Assembly: GCA_001455915.2 (NCBI GenBank)
Contig: LNDK02000081.1
Coordinates: 1,955,752 to 2,019,751 of the forward strand
DNA: 64,000 nucleotides
Direction: 5' to 3'
Source: Samsoniella hepiali
Taxonomy: Eukaryota > Ascomycota > Sordariomycetes > Hypocreales > Cordycipitaceae
Below are positions 42,303 through 53,721 of the stretch, in pieces. Below the pieces are notes generated by a model that had not been told where the DNA came from, did not search any database, and was given only the letters and a program-made list of their open reading frames with translations. The first letter of the stretch is position 1; every line of letters starts with the position of its first letter. Position numbers and translations under genes: made by a program.

Positions 42303-44781
42303 GATGTTGTGGGTGGTAGGTATTGCCGGTAGAGAACGGTGCGATGTAATAGTCTCACAGTTACTATCGTGGGGGAGGGAGTGGGTGAGGCTCAAAGCAC
42401 AGATGCAAAGGTAGAAGGGACATGGGTATCGAAGTTGAAACAAGTACGGAAAAGGAGGATGAGGAACAAAGAGAAAATTAGACAACTCGGAAAAAGAGAG
42501 AGCTGATGGCTAGATATATATCTTTTGGGAGAGCATTTGTGGTAGCCTGGCCGGTGCTGCGTTCACACACCCTCGTGTAACAAGTGAGGCGGCCTGTATG
42601 TGCAGCGCCACCACAAATGCGCAGTGGCCTTTTTCTACTTCGAGGACACCACCACAGGCCAAGTATACATACATGGCTTCTGACTCTGAGGATGCGAAAC
42701 GCACGTGGACGTCGTGAGGCCGCCCGACAGCGGATGGACGCAGGCCGCTGGCCGGCGTGGTTATCACAACCACCCTGTGTAGGCGAGGCGCGAGTGTTCT
42801 CACTATATATGGTACACTCAGCGCCTTGCAAAACACTGATCTGTGTTTCCCAAAACAAAGGGAAGTAGTACTATTCGACACTGAGTGGATATAGATCGCG
42901 GGAGTCTCGCTGCTACGGCCGTTATTTCTTACACCGGGCGCTAGAGGCCGCAGATGCGGCCTCCAACGGCTTGGGCCGATAGGACGCAAGGAATAGCGGC
43001 CTTGCATCCAGTAGGCCAGTTTGGGTGTTAGCGCGCAAGAGGCAGGTACAGAGCGCCCTGGACCCGGCATACTTCGGTCAGACGTCCAGGAACGTCCCGT
43101 TTGGTCACACGGTATAGGCTGAGGAGTCACGTCCCTCCCACACAGTCGTGTCACAGTAGCCGGGATGTATCAGAGGAAGGACAGCGGTCAGGCTGAACCA
43201 ATACACCTCCGCCTTTCAGCCTTGGCGCGGTGGCCCTTCGCGCGTCTTCAATGTCACGCATTGGCCCCCAACCCGGACGGAGCAAAGTCACAATGTTCAG
43301 CCCTGTGCCTTCGGGACTTGTCGGGGCGCATGCAGCTGCAATGCCGAGGAAATACAGGGGGCTTTTGTGCCCAAAACGCCCTATGCACGCATGTATGTCT
43401 CGCTGGTTCCGGTGGATTGAGGGACAGGAGATGATTTGCCCTTACAGAACGCCAGTGGCTGAGTATCAGATCAGGGAAGCCTTCTAGACCAGGTAATCAT
43501 GGCGCACCTTTGACGAAAGCGACACCAATCTACGAGAGCAAGTTTTTTTGACGAATTCTAGGCCAACCAAGACCAGTGCTGCTTCTCCCGAAAAGAGCAA
43601 CCAGAGCTCCGATCAGGCTGGGCGCTTAGCACCCAGGCTGACACCGAGGCTGCATCAGCTGCCACAGTTTCAGCAGAACAGGCATTCTACTCCCCCTTTG
43701 CGTCGAAACCAAACCATGTAGCGAGGAAGTTCTTGCAGAATACTGGACAAGGCAAAAAAACAAAATGCCCCATGACAACACACACGTAGGCTGTCTTGGG
43801 TGCTGGCAGAGAACAACACTCACAGGGCGGCGCGTGCACGCTCTTGTGCGACTCCGGCTAGGCAACCCTGCCTTGACGTGCGTCATACGGATGGCCCTTG
43901 CAGAACGCCTTTCGCATGGCGTAAAAGCCGGGGCGGGTTTTCACGGGTAGCGTTTTTGAAGCAGAAGCAGACCGGCGCGTGGGCGCAGGCGGGTGGGAAG
44001 GCGATTCGATGATTTCTTCTGGGCATTTCCAAAAGCTCTCTCTCCTCTTTGCATGTACTGGCCCTGTGACGGTGTTGAAAATGCCGCAGTGGCGGTGCGT
44101 CGGTCAAGAAAAGCGGCCTGCCGGCTTACGCTCTTGCTCCAAAAATGATTGTATACGTGACGTTGAAGTTGGAGAACAACTGTATAAATGCACAGCCCCA
44201 GAGGGTTAGCGGTGCTCCATTTCTCCCCGCGCGGAGAGCAATCGGCACCGGGTATCGGGCCTTTGAACTCCCTAGCCTAGCCTAGCCTGGTAGCCTGCTC
44301 TTGTCGGACCGACATCCCTCGCTATAATTTGCCCTGAACGATTGCATAGATGGTGACGTTTGTTCGTCGCTCAAAATGCTCAGGCAAAAGTACAAGGCCT
44401 AGGCAAAGTAGTCTTTTGCCGAGCCGTTTGGATTCAGCCAAGACGCCACAATGCGCACCAAGCGGCACGTTGCCTTTTGTCCAAAAGATCGGGCCATTAT
44501 GATGTAGCTGCAGCTATTGCCGCCTGGAACACCTCACTTTAGTGCTACCTAAACAACGCTGGTGGAACTGGAGAAATGTCCAAAATCAGACATGACGAGA
44601 ACGTACTGCAGACAATCAGAAACTACCGAAACGAGACAAAACAAAAACAGCAATAAGGAATGACTCATGTTTCCGCCCACCTTGGCAGAAAGCCTGTTTT
44701 GTGACTATTCCTGCCTCGACAGCCGCAGGCATTTACTCACAGTGGCGTGCATAAGTTCTGTACGGCTTGATTCATTGACCT

Positions 44782-44819
44782 GGTGCGGAGCGTACTAAAC
44801 CTCTGGCAGGGCACTGTAT
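44782..44819 (+). repeat. Copy B of the 38-bp dispersed repeat
   Basis: Partner of 4599-4636, same orientation, 32 of 38 identical. This copy is the more GC-rich and may be closer to the ancestor. Confidence 0.55.
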
Positions 44820-45135
44820 ACCCCGCACTGTACCCGCACAGTTGCATCCATCCATGATGCACGCATCACCACCCGCAAATTGTCAACAGTCCATCCTTGC
44901 AGGGCCATCCTAGTAGCGCATGGAAGTAGGACCGAATTGAGTTCCCCGAACAAGGCTCCTATGGACTAGCAAAGCCCGCCTTCCCCACGTTTCTGGGAAC
45001 TGGTCTCGGATGAGGGCTAGGAAGGGTAGCTTCGACCGGGGGCAGGTAGCGTCGAGATGGTCTTGCTTTTTTCTTTGTTTGTCTTACAGCGCAACTTCGA
45101 CCGGAGGAGAAGCTTGTTGACCCCGACCAGTCTCG

Positions 45136-45143
45136 TATAAATA
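45136..45143 (+). promoter_or_regulatory. TATA-like element of the GH31 gene
   Basis: TATAAATA lies 80 bases before the ATG, a normal fungal core promoter distance. CCGGGG and CCGGAG at about 45038 and 45104 fit the carbon-repressor (CreA) core SYGGRG, which is short and frequent, so regulation by carbon source is only a suggestion. Confidence 0.55.
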
Positions 45144-45222
45144 TCTTCACCGACAGTCGCTCAATCGATCCGAATCGGTTCCTCCTTCATCGAAACCGGC
45201 CGCCCTCTTCCATCAAGGCACA

Positions 45223-47934
45223 ATGAAGGGTGTATTCGCGGTTCTTCAAGCTACCTTGGTAGCTGTGGCTAGCGCAGCCGTCGCCGACAATTCGGCCGCG
45301 GACAAGTGCCCTGGCTACAAGGCCTCCCATGTCAAAACAACCCCCTATGGCCTGACGGCGGACTTGAAGCTCGCTGGCAAAGCCTGCAACGCCTTTAGCA
45401 AAGACATTGAGCATCTGAAGCTCGTCGTCAGCTACGACACTGGTAAGCAGAATGCCGCTCACTTAAATTAGGTCCCTGGTCCTCTATTAGTTAACACTTC
45501 GTTATAGCCGAGCGACTCCACGTCCAAATCGTCGATGCGGAGGAGCAAGTCTACCAGGTGCCCGAGTCCGTCTTCCCACGCCCTCCCTCGGGCGGCGCAC
45601 ATCGCCGCTCCTCGGCCCTGAAGTTTGACTACAAGCACAACCCCTTTTCCTTCCAGGTCTCGCGCACCAAGACGGGCGAGGTGCTGTTCGACTCTTCGGC
45701 GGCGCCGCTCGTCTTTGAATCGCAATACCTGCGCCTCCGCACGCGGCTGCCGGCGTCGCCCAACCTGTACGGCCTCGGCGAGCACACGGACAGCATGCGC
45801 CTCCCCACGGCCGGCTACACGCGCACCCTCTGGAACCTCGACAACCCGGGCGTCGGCCAGAACCAGAACCTGTACGGCAGCCACCCCGTCTACTTTGACC
45901 ACCGCGAGGGCGGCGGCACGCACGGCGTCTTCCTGCTCAACTCCAACGGCATGGACATCAAGATTGACAGCGACGCCCACGGCCAGTACCTCGAGTACAA
46001 CACGATTGGCGGTGTCTTTGACTTTTACTTCCTCGCGGGCCCATCACCGATTTACGTCAGCAAGCAGTATGCCGAGGTCGCCGGTCTGCCAGCCCTGACG
46101 CCGTACTCTGCCCTCGGCTTTCACAACTGCCGATGGGGATACGCGACGATTGGTGAGGTGGCCGATGTGGTCGCCAACTACAGCGCCGCCAAGATTCCCC
46201 TCGAGACGATGTGGACGGATATTGACTACATGGAGGGCCGTGCCGTAAGTGGTTTCCTAGTAGTGTCTCTTCACAGACGCGCAATGCTCTAACAATGGCT
46301 AGGTATTTTCTCTCGATCCTAAAAACTTCCCGCTCGACAAGGTACGCAGCTTCGTCAAGAGCCTGCACGACAATGGCCAACAGTACGTCCTCATGGTTGA
46401 CCCTGCCGTGGCCGCCAAGGACTACGCACCCTTCCACCGGGGCGTCGACAGCAACGCCTTCATGATGTTCAAGGGCGACGTATACCGCGGCGTCGTCTGG
46501 CCCGGCCCAGCCTCGTACCCGGACTGGTTCGCCGCCAACACCACGTCGTACTGGAACAATGAGTTTGCCGAGTTCTTCGCCCCCGAGACAGGCGTCGACA
46601 TTGACTACCTCTGGATCGACATGAACGAGCCCTCCAACTTTTGCGAGTTCCCCTGCGACAACCCGCACCGCCGCCGCGAGCTCGGTCCCTCGCAGCAGCA
46701 GCAGCAGGTCATGAGCGACGGCATCGAGTCCCGCGAAGAGGCCCTCCACAAGGGCCTGCCCGACCGCGACCTCTTGTTCCCCCCGTACCACATCAATAGC
46801 CAGGACGGCGGGCTGCCCAACAAGACGGCCCGTCCGGACCTCATCCACGCCAACGGCCTGACGCTCTACGACACGCACAACCTCTACGGCAGCATGATGT
46901 CGTCATTTTCCCGCGCTGCCATGGTGGCGCGCCGCCCGACCAAGCGTCCGCTTGTCATTACACGCTCGACCTTTGCTGGCGCCGGCACGCACGTCAGCCA
47001 CTGGCTCGGCGACAACGTGTCGACCTGGGAGCACTACCTCTGGAGCATCCGCGGCATGCTCGCCTTTGCCTCGTTCTTCCAGGTGCCCGTCGTGGGCTCC
47101 GACGTGTGCGGCTTCGGCGGTGATACGACCGAGATGCTGTGCGCGCGCTGGGCCATGCTTGGCGCCTTCCAGCCTTTTTACCGCAACCACAACGCCATCG
47201 GCCAGGTCTCGCAGGAGTTTTACCGTTGGCCGTCCGTGACGCAGGCCGCGCGCAAGGCCATTGACATTCGCTACCGCCTGCTCGACTACTTTTACACGGC
47301 CCTCCAGGAGCAGTCCGCCTCGGGCACGCCCTGCCTCAACCCCATGTTCTTCCTGTACCCACACGACAAGGCGACCTACGGCCTCGACGCCCAGTTCTTC
47401 TACGGGCCGTCGCTGCTCGTCGCGCCCATTATCGGCGAGAACAGCACCGAGGCGACCTTTTACCTCCCCAAGGACACGTTTTACGACTTTTACACGCACG
47501 AAAAGGTCGTCGGTGAAGGAGCGACCGTCACCCGCCCCGGCCAGAAGCTCGACGACCTGCCGCTGCTGCTGCGCGGCGGCACAATCACCCCGCTGCGCGT
47601 GCAGTCGGCCATGACGACGGCCGAGGTCCGCCAGCAGGACTTTGAGCTGCTACTCGCGCTAGACGCGTACGGCGCGGCCGAGGGCAGCCTGTACATGGAC
47701 GACGGCGAGTCGCTCGACCAGCACGGCAGGACGACGCTCATCCACTTTGCGTACAAGGACGGCGTGCTGCAGGGCAGCGGCGAATTTGTCTTTTTTTCCG
47801 GGAACGCCATCGTCAAGGTGACGGTGCTGGGTGGCGGGACGCCGGCAGCCAACAACAAGACGAGTAGCTCGGCAGAGGTCAAGCAGGAACTCACTGGTGC
47901 TTTCAAGATTGATGTGGCCGCCCTCATAGGTTAA
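45223..47934 (+). CDS. Secreted alpha-glucosidase, glycoside hydrolase family 31
   Basis: Three exons, 45223-45442, 45508-46244 and 46303-47934, give 862 residues; the introns of 65 and 58 nt end in atag and ctag and keep frame. The N-terminus MKGVFAVLQATLVAVASAAV is a signal peptide. The enzyme releases glucose from the non-reducing ends of maltose-type substrates outside the cell. After an N-terminal beta-sandwich (LYGLGEHTDS near 180) comes the catalytic barrel: the nucleophile is Asp425 in WIDMNEPSNF, and the acid/base is Asp556 in HWLGDNVS. RPLVITRSTFAG is also typical. The length is normal for fungal GH31. Specificity (alpha-1,4 glucosidase or transglucosidase) cannot be settled. It is convergent with the synthetase gene, 229 bases apart. 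Confidence 0.93.
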
Positions 47935-48163
47935 GAACAGAAGCCTTCAAAGTAGCTTTATGAAATACAAGCACAGATTTCTCCTAATCAACATGACTCG
48001 CCATTTTTGGATGTCCGTTTTGGTATTTAGATCTGTCTAGAGCCATCTATCCATGTCGTTAACATCAACATTGTATGCCATTTTGATTTTTCGTTTTCTG
48101 TATTCCTCCGTATTTCCACATGATTCATAACATAGCAAGTCAGCACATCAAATCGTTTTGCAT

Positions 48164-49997
48164 CTATGGCTTGCAGCGGCCCATGAAGCGAGGGTACAGG
48201 CATGTCGTGCGGACAGTGTGCTGGTTGGCCATCCAGGCGAGGAAGCGCTCGAGACCGAGACCGTATCCACCGTGGGGAGAGGTACCGTACCTGAGATTCT
48301 TGTTAGCCATTGCGTCCGTATAAATTATCGTCTAGCCTTCCTTATGTGAATACGTACTTGCGCTGGTCCGTGTACCAGTAGTAGTCCTTGGCATCGATGC
48401 CCTGGTTCTTGTAGGCCTCGAGGAGCTCGTCGAGGTCCTCCATCCTCATGGAGCCGCCGACAATCTCGCCGACACCCGGCATGAGGCAGTCGACGCTCTC
48501 GGTGACGCGGCGGTCCTGGGGGTCCTTTTTCATGTAAAAGGCCTTGATCTCGGCGGGGAAGTGGGTGAGGAAGATGGGGCGGTTGATGGCGTCGGTCATT
48601 TTGCGCTCGGCGGCCTCGGCAATGTCGTCGCCAAAGACGTGCGGCTTGTCCTCCTCGTTGAGGATGGGGGGGTCCTGGGCGTTGAGCCAGTCGATGGCGT
48701 CGCTGTAGCGCATGCGCATAAAGGGGCGCGCGGGCGCGGCAAAGGCCGGGTTGAGCTCGCGGAGCGAGGCGGCGCTGGCCGGGTCGTCGAGGACGCTGGC
48801 GATGACGCGGCACATGAGCTCCTCGAGGTGGACGAGCAGCTGGTCAAACGTGACAAAGTCGAGCTCGGCCTCGACGTGGCTGTACTCGGACAGGTGGCGG
48901 CGGGTCAGCGACTTTTCGGCGCGAAACGACTTTTCGATGCAGTAGACGTTGCCGAGGCTGGGCAGGACCGTCTCGAGGTAGAGCTGGGAGGACTGGGTGA
49001 GGTAGGCCTCCTCGTCGTAGTAGGGCACCTTGAAGAGGGTGGCGCCGCCCTCGACCTGCGTCTGGACGAGGGCCGGGGGCGAGACCTTGACGAAGCTGAG
49101 CTCGTGGTACGTCTTGGTAAAGGCCCACTCGACCTGCGAGCGCAGCTTCATGAGCGCGGCCGCGTTGTCGCCGCGGAGCACCAGGTGGCGGTTGTCGAGC
49201 ATGCCCTGGTCCCACTGGTTCTGCGAGACGGAGACCTTGTTGGTGATGGCCTCGTCGTCGCCGGGCGACGCGCCAATCACCTCGTAGTAGTCGACGTGCA
49301 GCTCGCGGTCGTCGGGCGCCTGCTGGCCCGCGGGCACCTTGCGCATCTCGCCGTGCAGCGTCAGCGACGTGCCCTGCGCAAACGTCAGGGCGTCGTACGT
49401 CTTGGTCAGGTCGCCGGCCTGCAGCACGCACTGCAGGTGGCCGTAGCCGTCAATCAGCGTGATGAACGTCGCCTGCTTCTGCGCGCGCAGGCGGTGGATG
49501 CGGCCCGACACCTTGACGCGCGCGCCCTTGACCTCGCCGTCGCCGAGCGCGACGTCCTTGTTGCCGATGCCCATCTGCACCGCCGCGGGCAGCGAAGCGT
49601 CCTCGGTCAGGACAATCTTCTTGGCGGCCTCGAGGTTGTCGAGGCGGGCCTTTTTCTTGGCGTCCTCGGCGGCCTGCGCGGCCTGCTGCTTGACGAGCTT
49701 CTTCTTGTGCGTGTCGAGCACGGCCTGGGCCCGTTTGACGGCGCTCTTGGCCGGCTCCTTCCAGGTCAAACGAGCCGCGGGGTCCTCGCCGTCGGCCAGC
49801 GCGCCCGTGACGGAGGCGCGCGAGAGGAAGTGCGCGCCGGGGCTGTCAATCTTTTGAATGTAGGCAAAGGGGAGCGTCTTGAAGGGCTTGCCCTCGGTAC
49901 CGTCGGCGGCGGGCTCGTCGACGCCGACATCAGTGTCGACGTAGCAGATGTCGCCGCTGCCCTTGACCCGCTCAGCGAGTTCCTGAACGGCGGCCAT
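48164..49997 (-). CDS. DED81: Asparaginyl-tRNA synthetase, cytosolic
   Basis: Two exons on the minus strand, 48358-49997 and 48164-48290, give 588 residues. The 67-nt intron (gtacgt...tcag) splits the Lys codon of RKYGTSPHGGYG. The enzyme is a class II synthetase that charges tRNA-Asn in the cytosol. The N-terminal extension has a lysine/alanine-rich helix at about 85-130 (KKLVKQQAAQAAEDAKKKAR) common to eukaryotic cytosolic AsnRS. The OB-fold anticodon domain begins near VKVSGRIHRLRAQKQATFI. The catalytic core includes SQLYLETVL, FRAEKS and the motif 3 segment GGYGLGLERFLAW in the last exon. It ends TTCLYPRFMGRCKP. Without the last exon motif 3 would be lost, which confirms the splice. A Gcn4/CPC1-type TGACTCA lies 224 bases upstream. 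Confidence 0.95.
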
Positions 49998-50576
49998 GAC
50001 GATGGTGGCGGCGGTGGCGGTTGGTGTTTTTTAATTTGCTGTAGTGTCTAAACGTTTCGATCGGGCGTGTCTGTTTGGTTCGTCTTGGTCAATTCTCGGG
50101 TATCTGTTTTGCGGCAAACACTGCTGTTTTTTTTTCTGCTTTCCTTTCTTCCCAATGGCGGGGTTGAGGGGTGGAGGGCAAATTGGCAGCTGTCCAAAAT
50201 ACTCTGAGCGTGGTGGGGTGTGACTCAATAGGCAACTCTGGACGGGCGGTGAAAGCTCCGACAGCGCCCTTGCAGCTTGTCCTTATCGCACACTGAAACA
50301 TAACAGAGCGCTGACAGGATTCAATCCTTTGTATCACCTGTGCGACAAGATTGTTTTAATTTCCTTGGGCTTTGTGACTCGTCCAGGATGTATTATGCAT
50401 AGTCATTTTCTTCCGGTTTCAATATCATCGGTCTGTATTGACGGTACACTCTGAACAAACGGGCACAGCACCCAACACAACTTTTCTCTGCCGCCACCAA
50501 CTCCTCGCCTAGCTAAATCAATCTCATACATCATTTACACATTTCTGCATTTTTTACAACCCCCCTTCCGAAGCAC
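49998..50576. other. AsnRS promoter and ureohydrolase 3' region
   Basis: No gene. It contains the TGACTCA heptamer at 50221-50227 and a pyrimidine-rich 3' region of the upstream gene. Confidence 0.7.
50221..50227 (-). promoter_or_regulatory. Gcn4/CPC1-type site upstream of AsnRS
   Basis: TGACTCA is the exact general amino acid control consensus. Amino-acid biosynthesis and several aminoacyl-tRNA synthetase genes are targets of this factor in fungi. The heptamer also occurs elsewhere in the window by chance (for example 24990 and 34888), so only the position supports it. Confidence 0.4.
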
Positions 50577-51980
50577 CTACAGCTCATCCTTGACATCAGC
50601 CGCCGTCGCCGCTGCCGCTGCCGCCGCGCCCTCCTTGGCCATGCTCTGCATGCCCTTCTTCACCATGGAGCTCAGAATCTCGTACGCGACCTGCGCCGCG
50701 GCCAGCGACGTCTCCTCGCCGTTGCCCTGATACGCCGGCGACACCTCGACGACGTCGGCGCCGACGAGGTTGAGGTCCTCGATGCCGCGCAGGATGCGGA
50801 TCAGCTCGCGCGTCGTCCAGCCGCCGGGCTCCGGGGTGCCGGTGCCGGGCGCAAACGCCGGGTCCAGGACGTCAATGTCGACGGAGAGGTACACGGGGTC
50901 CTCGGTGCCGAGCGTCGCCATGATGCCGTCGACGAGGCCCTTGGTCCCGATGTCGTCAATCTCGTCGGCCGCGTAGCGCACCCAGTTCTGGCCCGTGTCG
51001 TCGTCGTGGTCGGCCAGGTCGGTGCCGCTGAGACGCGTGCGCAAGCCTGCATGGACCGACGGCTCCGAGGAGGTATTGGAAAGCAGCCCTTCCTGGTTGG
51101 CCATCCAGAACATGGAGCCGTGGGTAAAGTGCGTCGTGCCCCAGTGCGAAGGGTACTTGGAGGGGTCCCAGGTGTCGAGGTGAGCTGTGCGTCGCCGTGT
51201 TAAATGACGTGTGTAACTACAATGGAGGGCGTAAGAGCATGTAGAGGAGCGCGCTTACCGTCAAAGTGAAGAACCCGCACGGGCCGGCCGTAAATCTCAT
51301 TCAGCGCGCGCAGGGCCGGCAACGTCAGGCTGTGGTCGCCGCCGAGCGTCATGAGCTTGGGCTTGCTGCTGACGGACGACACGGTGCGGTGCTGGCCGAG
51401 CGCCTTGAGCCCCTGCGTCATTTGCTCGCGCGCAACGACATTGTCGTAGGGCGTGACGGGGATGTCGCCGCAGTCGACAATCTTGGCCCAGTTTTGGTAC
51501 GGGTTGATGTTGGCGCGGGGGTTGAAGCTGCGATACCCGATCTGGCGACCCGAGGCGCCGCGGATGTAGCGAGGGCCGAATCGCGCGCCTGTTTTCTTCA
51601 GTCAGCACGATAGGGTTGAGAAAAGATGAAAAAAGTTGTGTGTCTCACCGGGTCGGGAGGAAACGGCCGTGTCAAATGGAACACCGACAATGGCAATGTC
51701 GTAGCGCTCCGCCGGGTTGGTCAGGCACTTGACGTAGTCGAGATGGGCAAAGGTGCCAATGCCGGAGAATGACCACTATTTCCAATGAGCTTTTGAATTT
51801 CATTTGCAAGTATTGAGTCTTGTGTGGTGTGAAAAGCCATCAACTCACATCGTATCCCCATTTGTCTTCGAGCTCCTGCAGCTCCTCCTTGGTCCACTGC
51901 CTGTCGTCGTCGTCGTGGCCGCCGCAGGCCAGCGACAGCCCGGCGCAGAGCACCCAGCTGGCCAGCACAGAAGCGCGCAT
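50577..51980 (-). CDS. Ureohydrolase (agmatinase/arginase family) with signal peptide and C-terminal KDEL
   Basis: Four exons on the minus strand, 51849-51980, 51649-51775, 51259-51588 and 50577-51184, give 398 residues; introns are 73, 60 and 74 nt. The family uses two manganese ions to split guanidino compounds and release urea. Metal-ligand motifs are intact: GGDHSLTLP, DAHLDTW at 196-202 and SVDIDVLDPAF near 297-307, followed by GTGTPEPGGWT. These fit agmatinase-like enzymes better than arginase, but the substrate is not proven. The start at 51980 gives MRASVLASWVLCAGLSLACG, a convincing signal peptide, so the protein should enter the secretory pathway. The last residues are DVKDEL, an ER-retrieval-type signal. 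An Ala-rich linker precedes it. One GATA-type element (CTATCA) lies near 52129. Confidence 0.9.
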
Positions 51981-53721
51981 CGTTGCAGACTTTGGTGTTA
52001 TACCGAGTTGGGTGAATAGCGACTGAAGAAAATGCCGATTTCCAGCGTACTTTTGGCTTCTTTGGATAAGTAAAGGTGGGCAAGGCTCCAAGGTTCAGGG
52101 CTCGGCGAATCGCCAGGTTTATATACTGCTATCAGTGGGGGTGCCGCCGATGTTGTCCTGCACAAGCAATCAATACCGCGAACGCTGTTTTTTTGCAGAT
52201 ATCAAAAAGTAAAAAAATTGAAAGAATAACACAAAGAATAAAACAGTAGCGGAAAAAACAACAATGCTCCTGCGCCCGCCCTTTTAAACCCCCCAGCTTT
52301 CCCCCAGACGCCGTATCGGCGGTCGCTCTCCGCGGTCGCCGGCCGTGCGGAGTGGGCAAGTTGGGGGTTAGTTATCTACCTAGCCTTGGCTGGCTGGTTG
52401 CGGGCGGGCTCTTTTCTTTCCAGCCGCGGGGTCCAGCAAACGTCGGGTCCGTCCGCCGCCAGCAATCCGTCAAAGTTGGCCGACAATGGTTGTTGCCGTG
52501 AGGGGGAAATCATCCTGCATCTACCAAGTTGCAATACATGGCGCTGCTCCGGGCGGTGGATCCTGCTCAGGACCGTAGATTCCGGCTCGGCGACTGATTT
52601 GCAGTGGCTTGCTTTCAATAGACCCAACTTGCGAGGATTCAGAGAGAAAACTAAAGCAAGTCCTTGTTTTCTTTGGTTGGGGAGATGCTCGCATTTTTTC
52701 ATGCTGTTTAGGAGCAAGGCCCTGCTAGCAATAAGCGGCGATCTTGTATAAGTGCCAACCGGAGCGGGATGCAGAATCCGCCCGTGGTTGAAGCAGCCCA
52801 GTACGTTTCTTCCGCTCATCTGCCACGTTGTTTAATATATAATCAACACACGACCGTTGCACTGAGAGCAAAGCAGCTGTGCTGTGGGGGAGCATAACAC
52901 AAGCTCGCGCCCTCGCTCATTGTCTGGTCTTCGTCCCCCCGCATGGAAACCCACATCGCCATGCTCCGAATCGGTGCTTTGCACTCCATCTGCGTGCTTT
53001 ACATGCACCATCGTTATTGCAGCCCATTTTCGCCACGTCACCGATGAAACGTAAAGGGGACAGTGATTTAGCCCGGTGTACTCTGACTTTGTGTCCGAGT
53101 GCCACGGAACAGTTCCGGGCTGGAGCTTTGCCTCACATGCCACTTGTCTGACTGAGGCTTCCATGTCCTTAACTGGTAAATTTCAAGTCTTTGTTACCGT
53201 CTTGTTACAAAATCGAGCCTAGAATAAAAAACAGTGTAAAACAAGTAGAATTGCACTCCAGTCGCCAGAAAATAAACAATAAGTGGAAGAAAAAAAAACA
53301 ACTGTCCTATCGAAAAGCATGTGCTTGCCTCTTTTTACCATCAATTGAGCTTCCCCTGGTCCGCAAAAAACCATGAAAGAAAAATAAGAACAACAAGCAG
53401 CATATATAGATCTGTGACCCCCCCTCAAGAGAAGAAACAGGAGATTGCGCTTGCGCTTGCGCTGTAGTGATGCCATCCACGCACGTTTGCTGATTGCGTT
53501 ACCGTTTGGACGAGCTTGTCGATGGCTGAGCGCACTTCAGCCAACATGCTCCACGCAATTCCGTGCTTCCTCGTTCTTATGTCGTCCAAAATGGCTTCCT
53601 TTCTGCCGGTCTAAATAAATCGTTGACGCTTTCCTTCTTGAATGAAGCTCTGTCCAGGCACTCGAGCGTACATCTGTTCACGGCCGGCGCTCGCCGGCCA
53701 AATTCGCGGGGGTATGAATCA
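51981..53721. other. Intergenic region between ureohydrolase promoter and CDC42 3' end
   Basis: 1.7 kb without a supported gene. A-rich stretches near 52200-52262 and 53280-53395; short frames only. Confidence 0.65.

Larger units (their letters stand above)
42303..45222. other. Intergenic region between divergent repeat-rich and GH31 genes
   Basis: 2.9 kb without a supported gene. It holds two divergent promoters, a CCTAG tandem run at about 44271-44290, copy B of the 38-bp repeat and the GH31 TATA-like element. The longest open frame (42510-43154, minus) lacks an ATG at its head and resembles nothing known. Confidence 0.65.

Noticed and set aside
42510..43154. 214-codon minus-strand frame in the GH31 upstream region
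   Set aside because: It has no ATG at its head, no family resemblance and no convincing splice sites.
48561..50051. 496-codon open frame antisense to AsnRS
   Set aside because: Leu/Val/Ala-rich shadow of a strongly biased, GC-rich gene on the other strand.
51981..52091. Upstream extension of the ureohydrolase start
   Set aside because: The frame is open to 52091, but starting there would bury the signal peptide behind 37 extra residues; the ATG at 51980 gives a normal secretory N-terminus.
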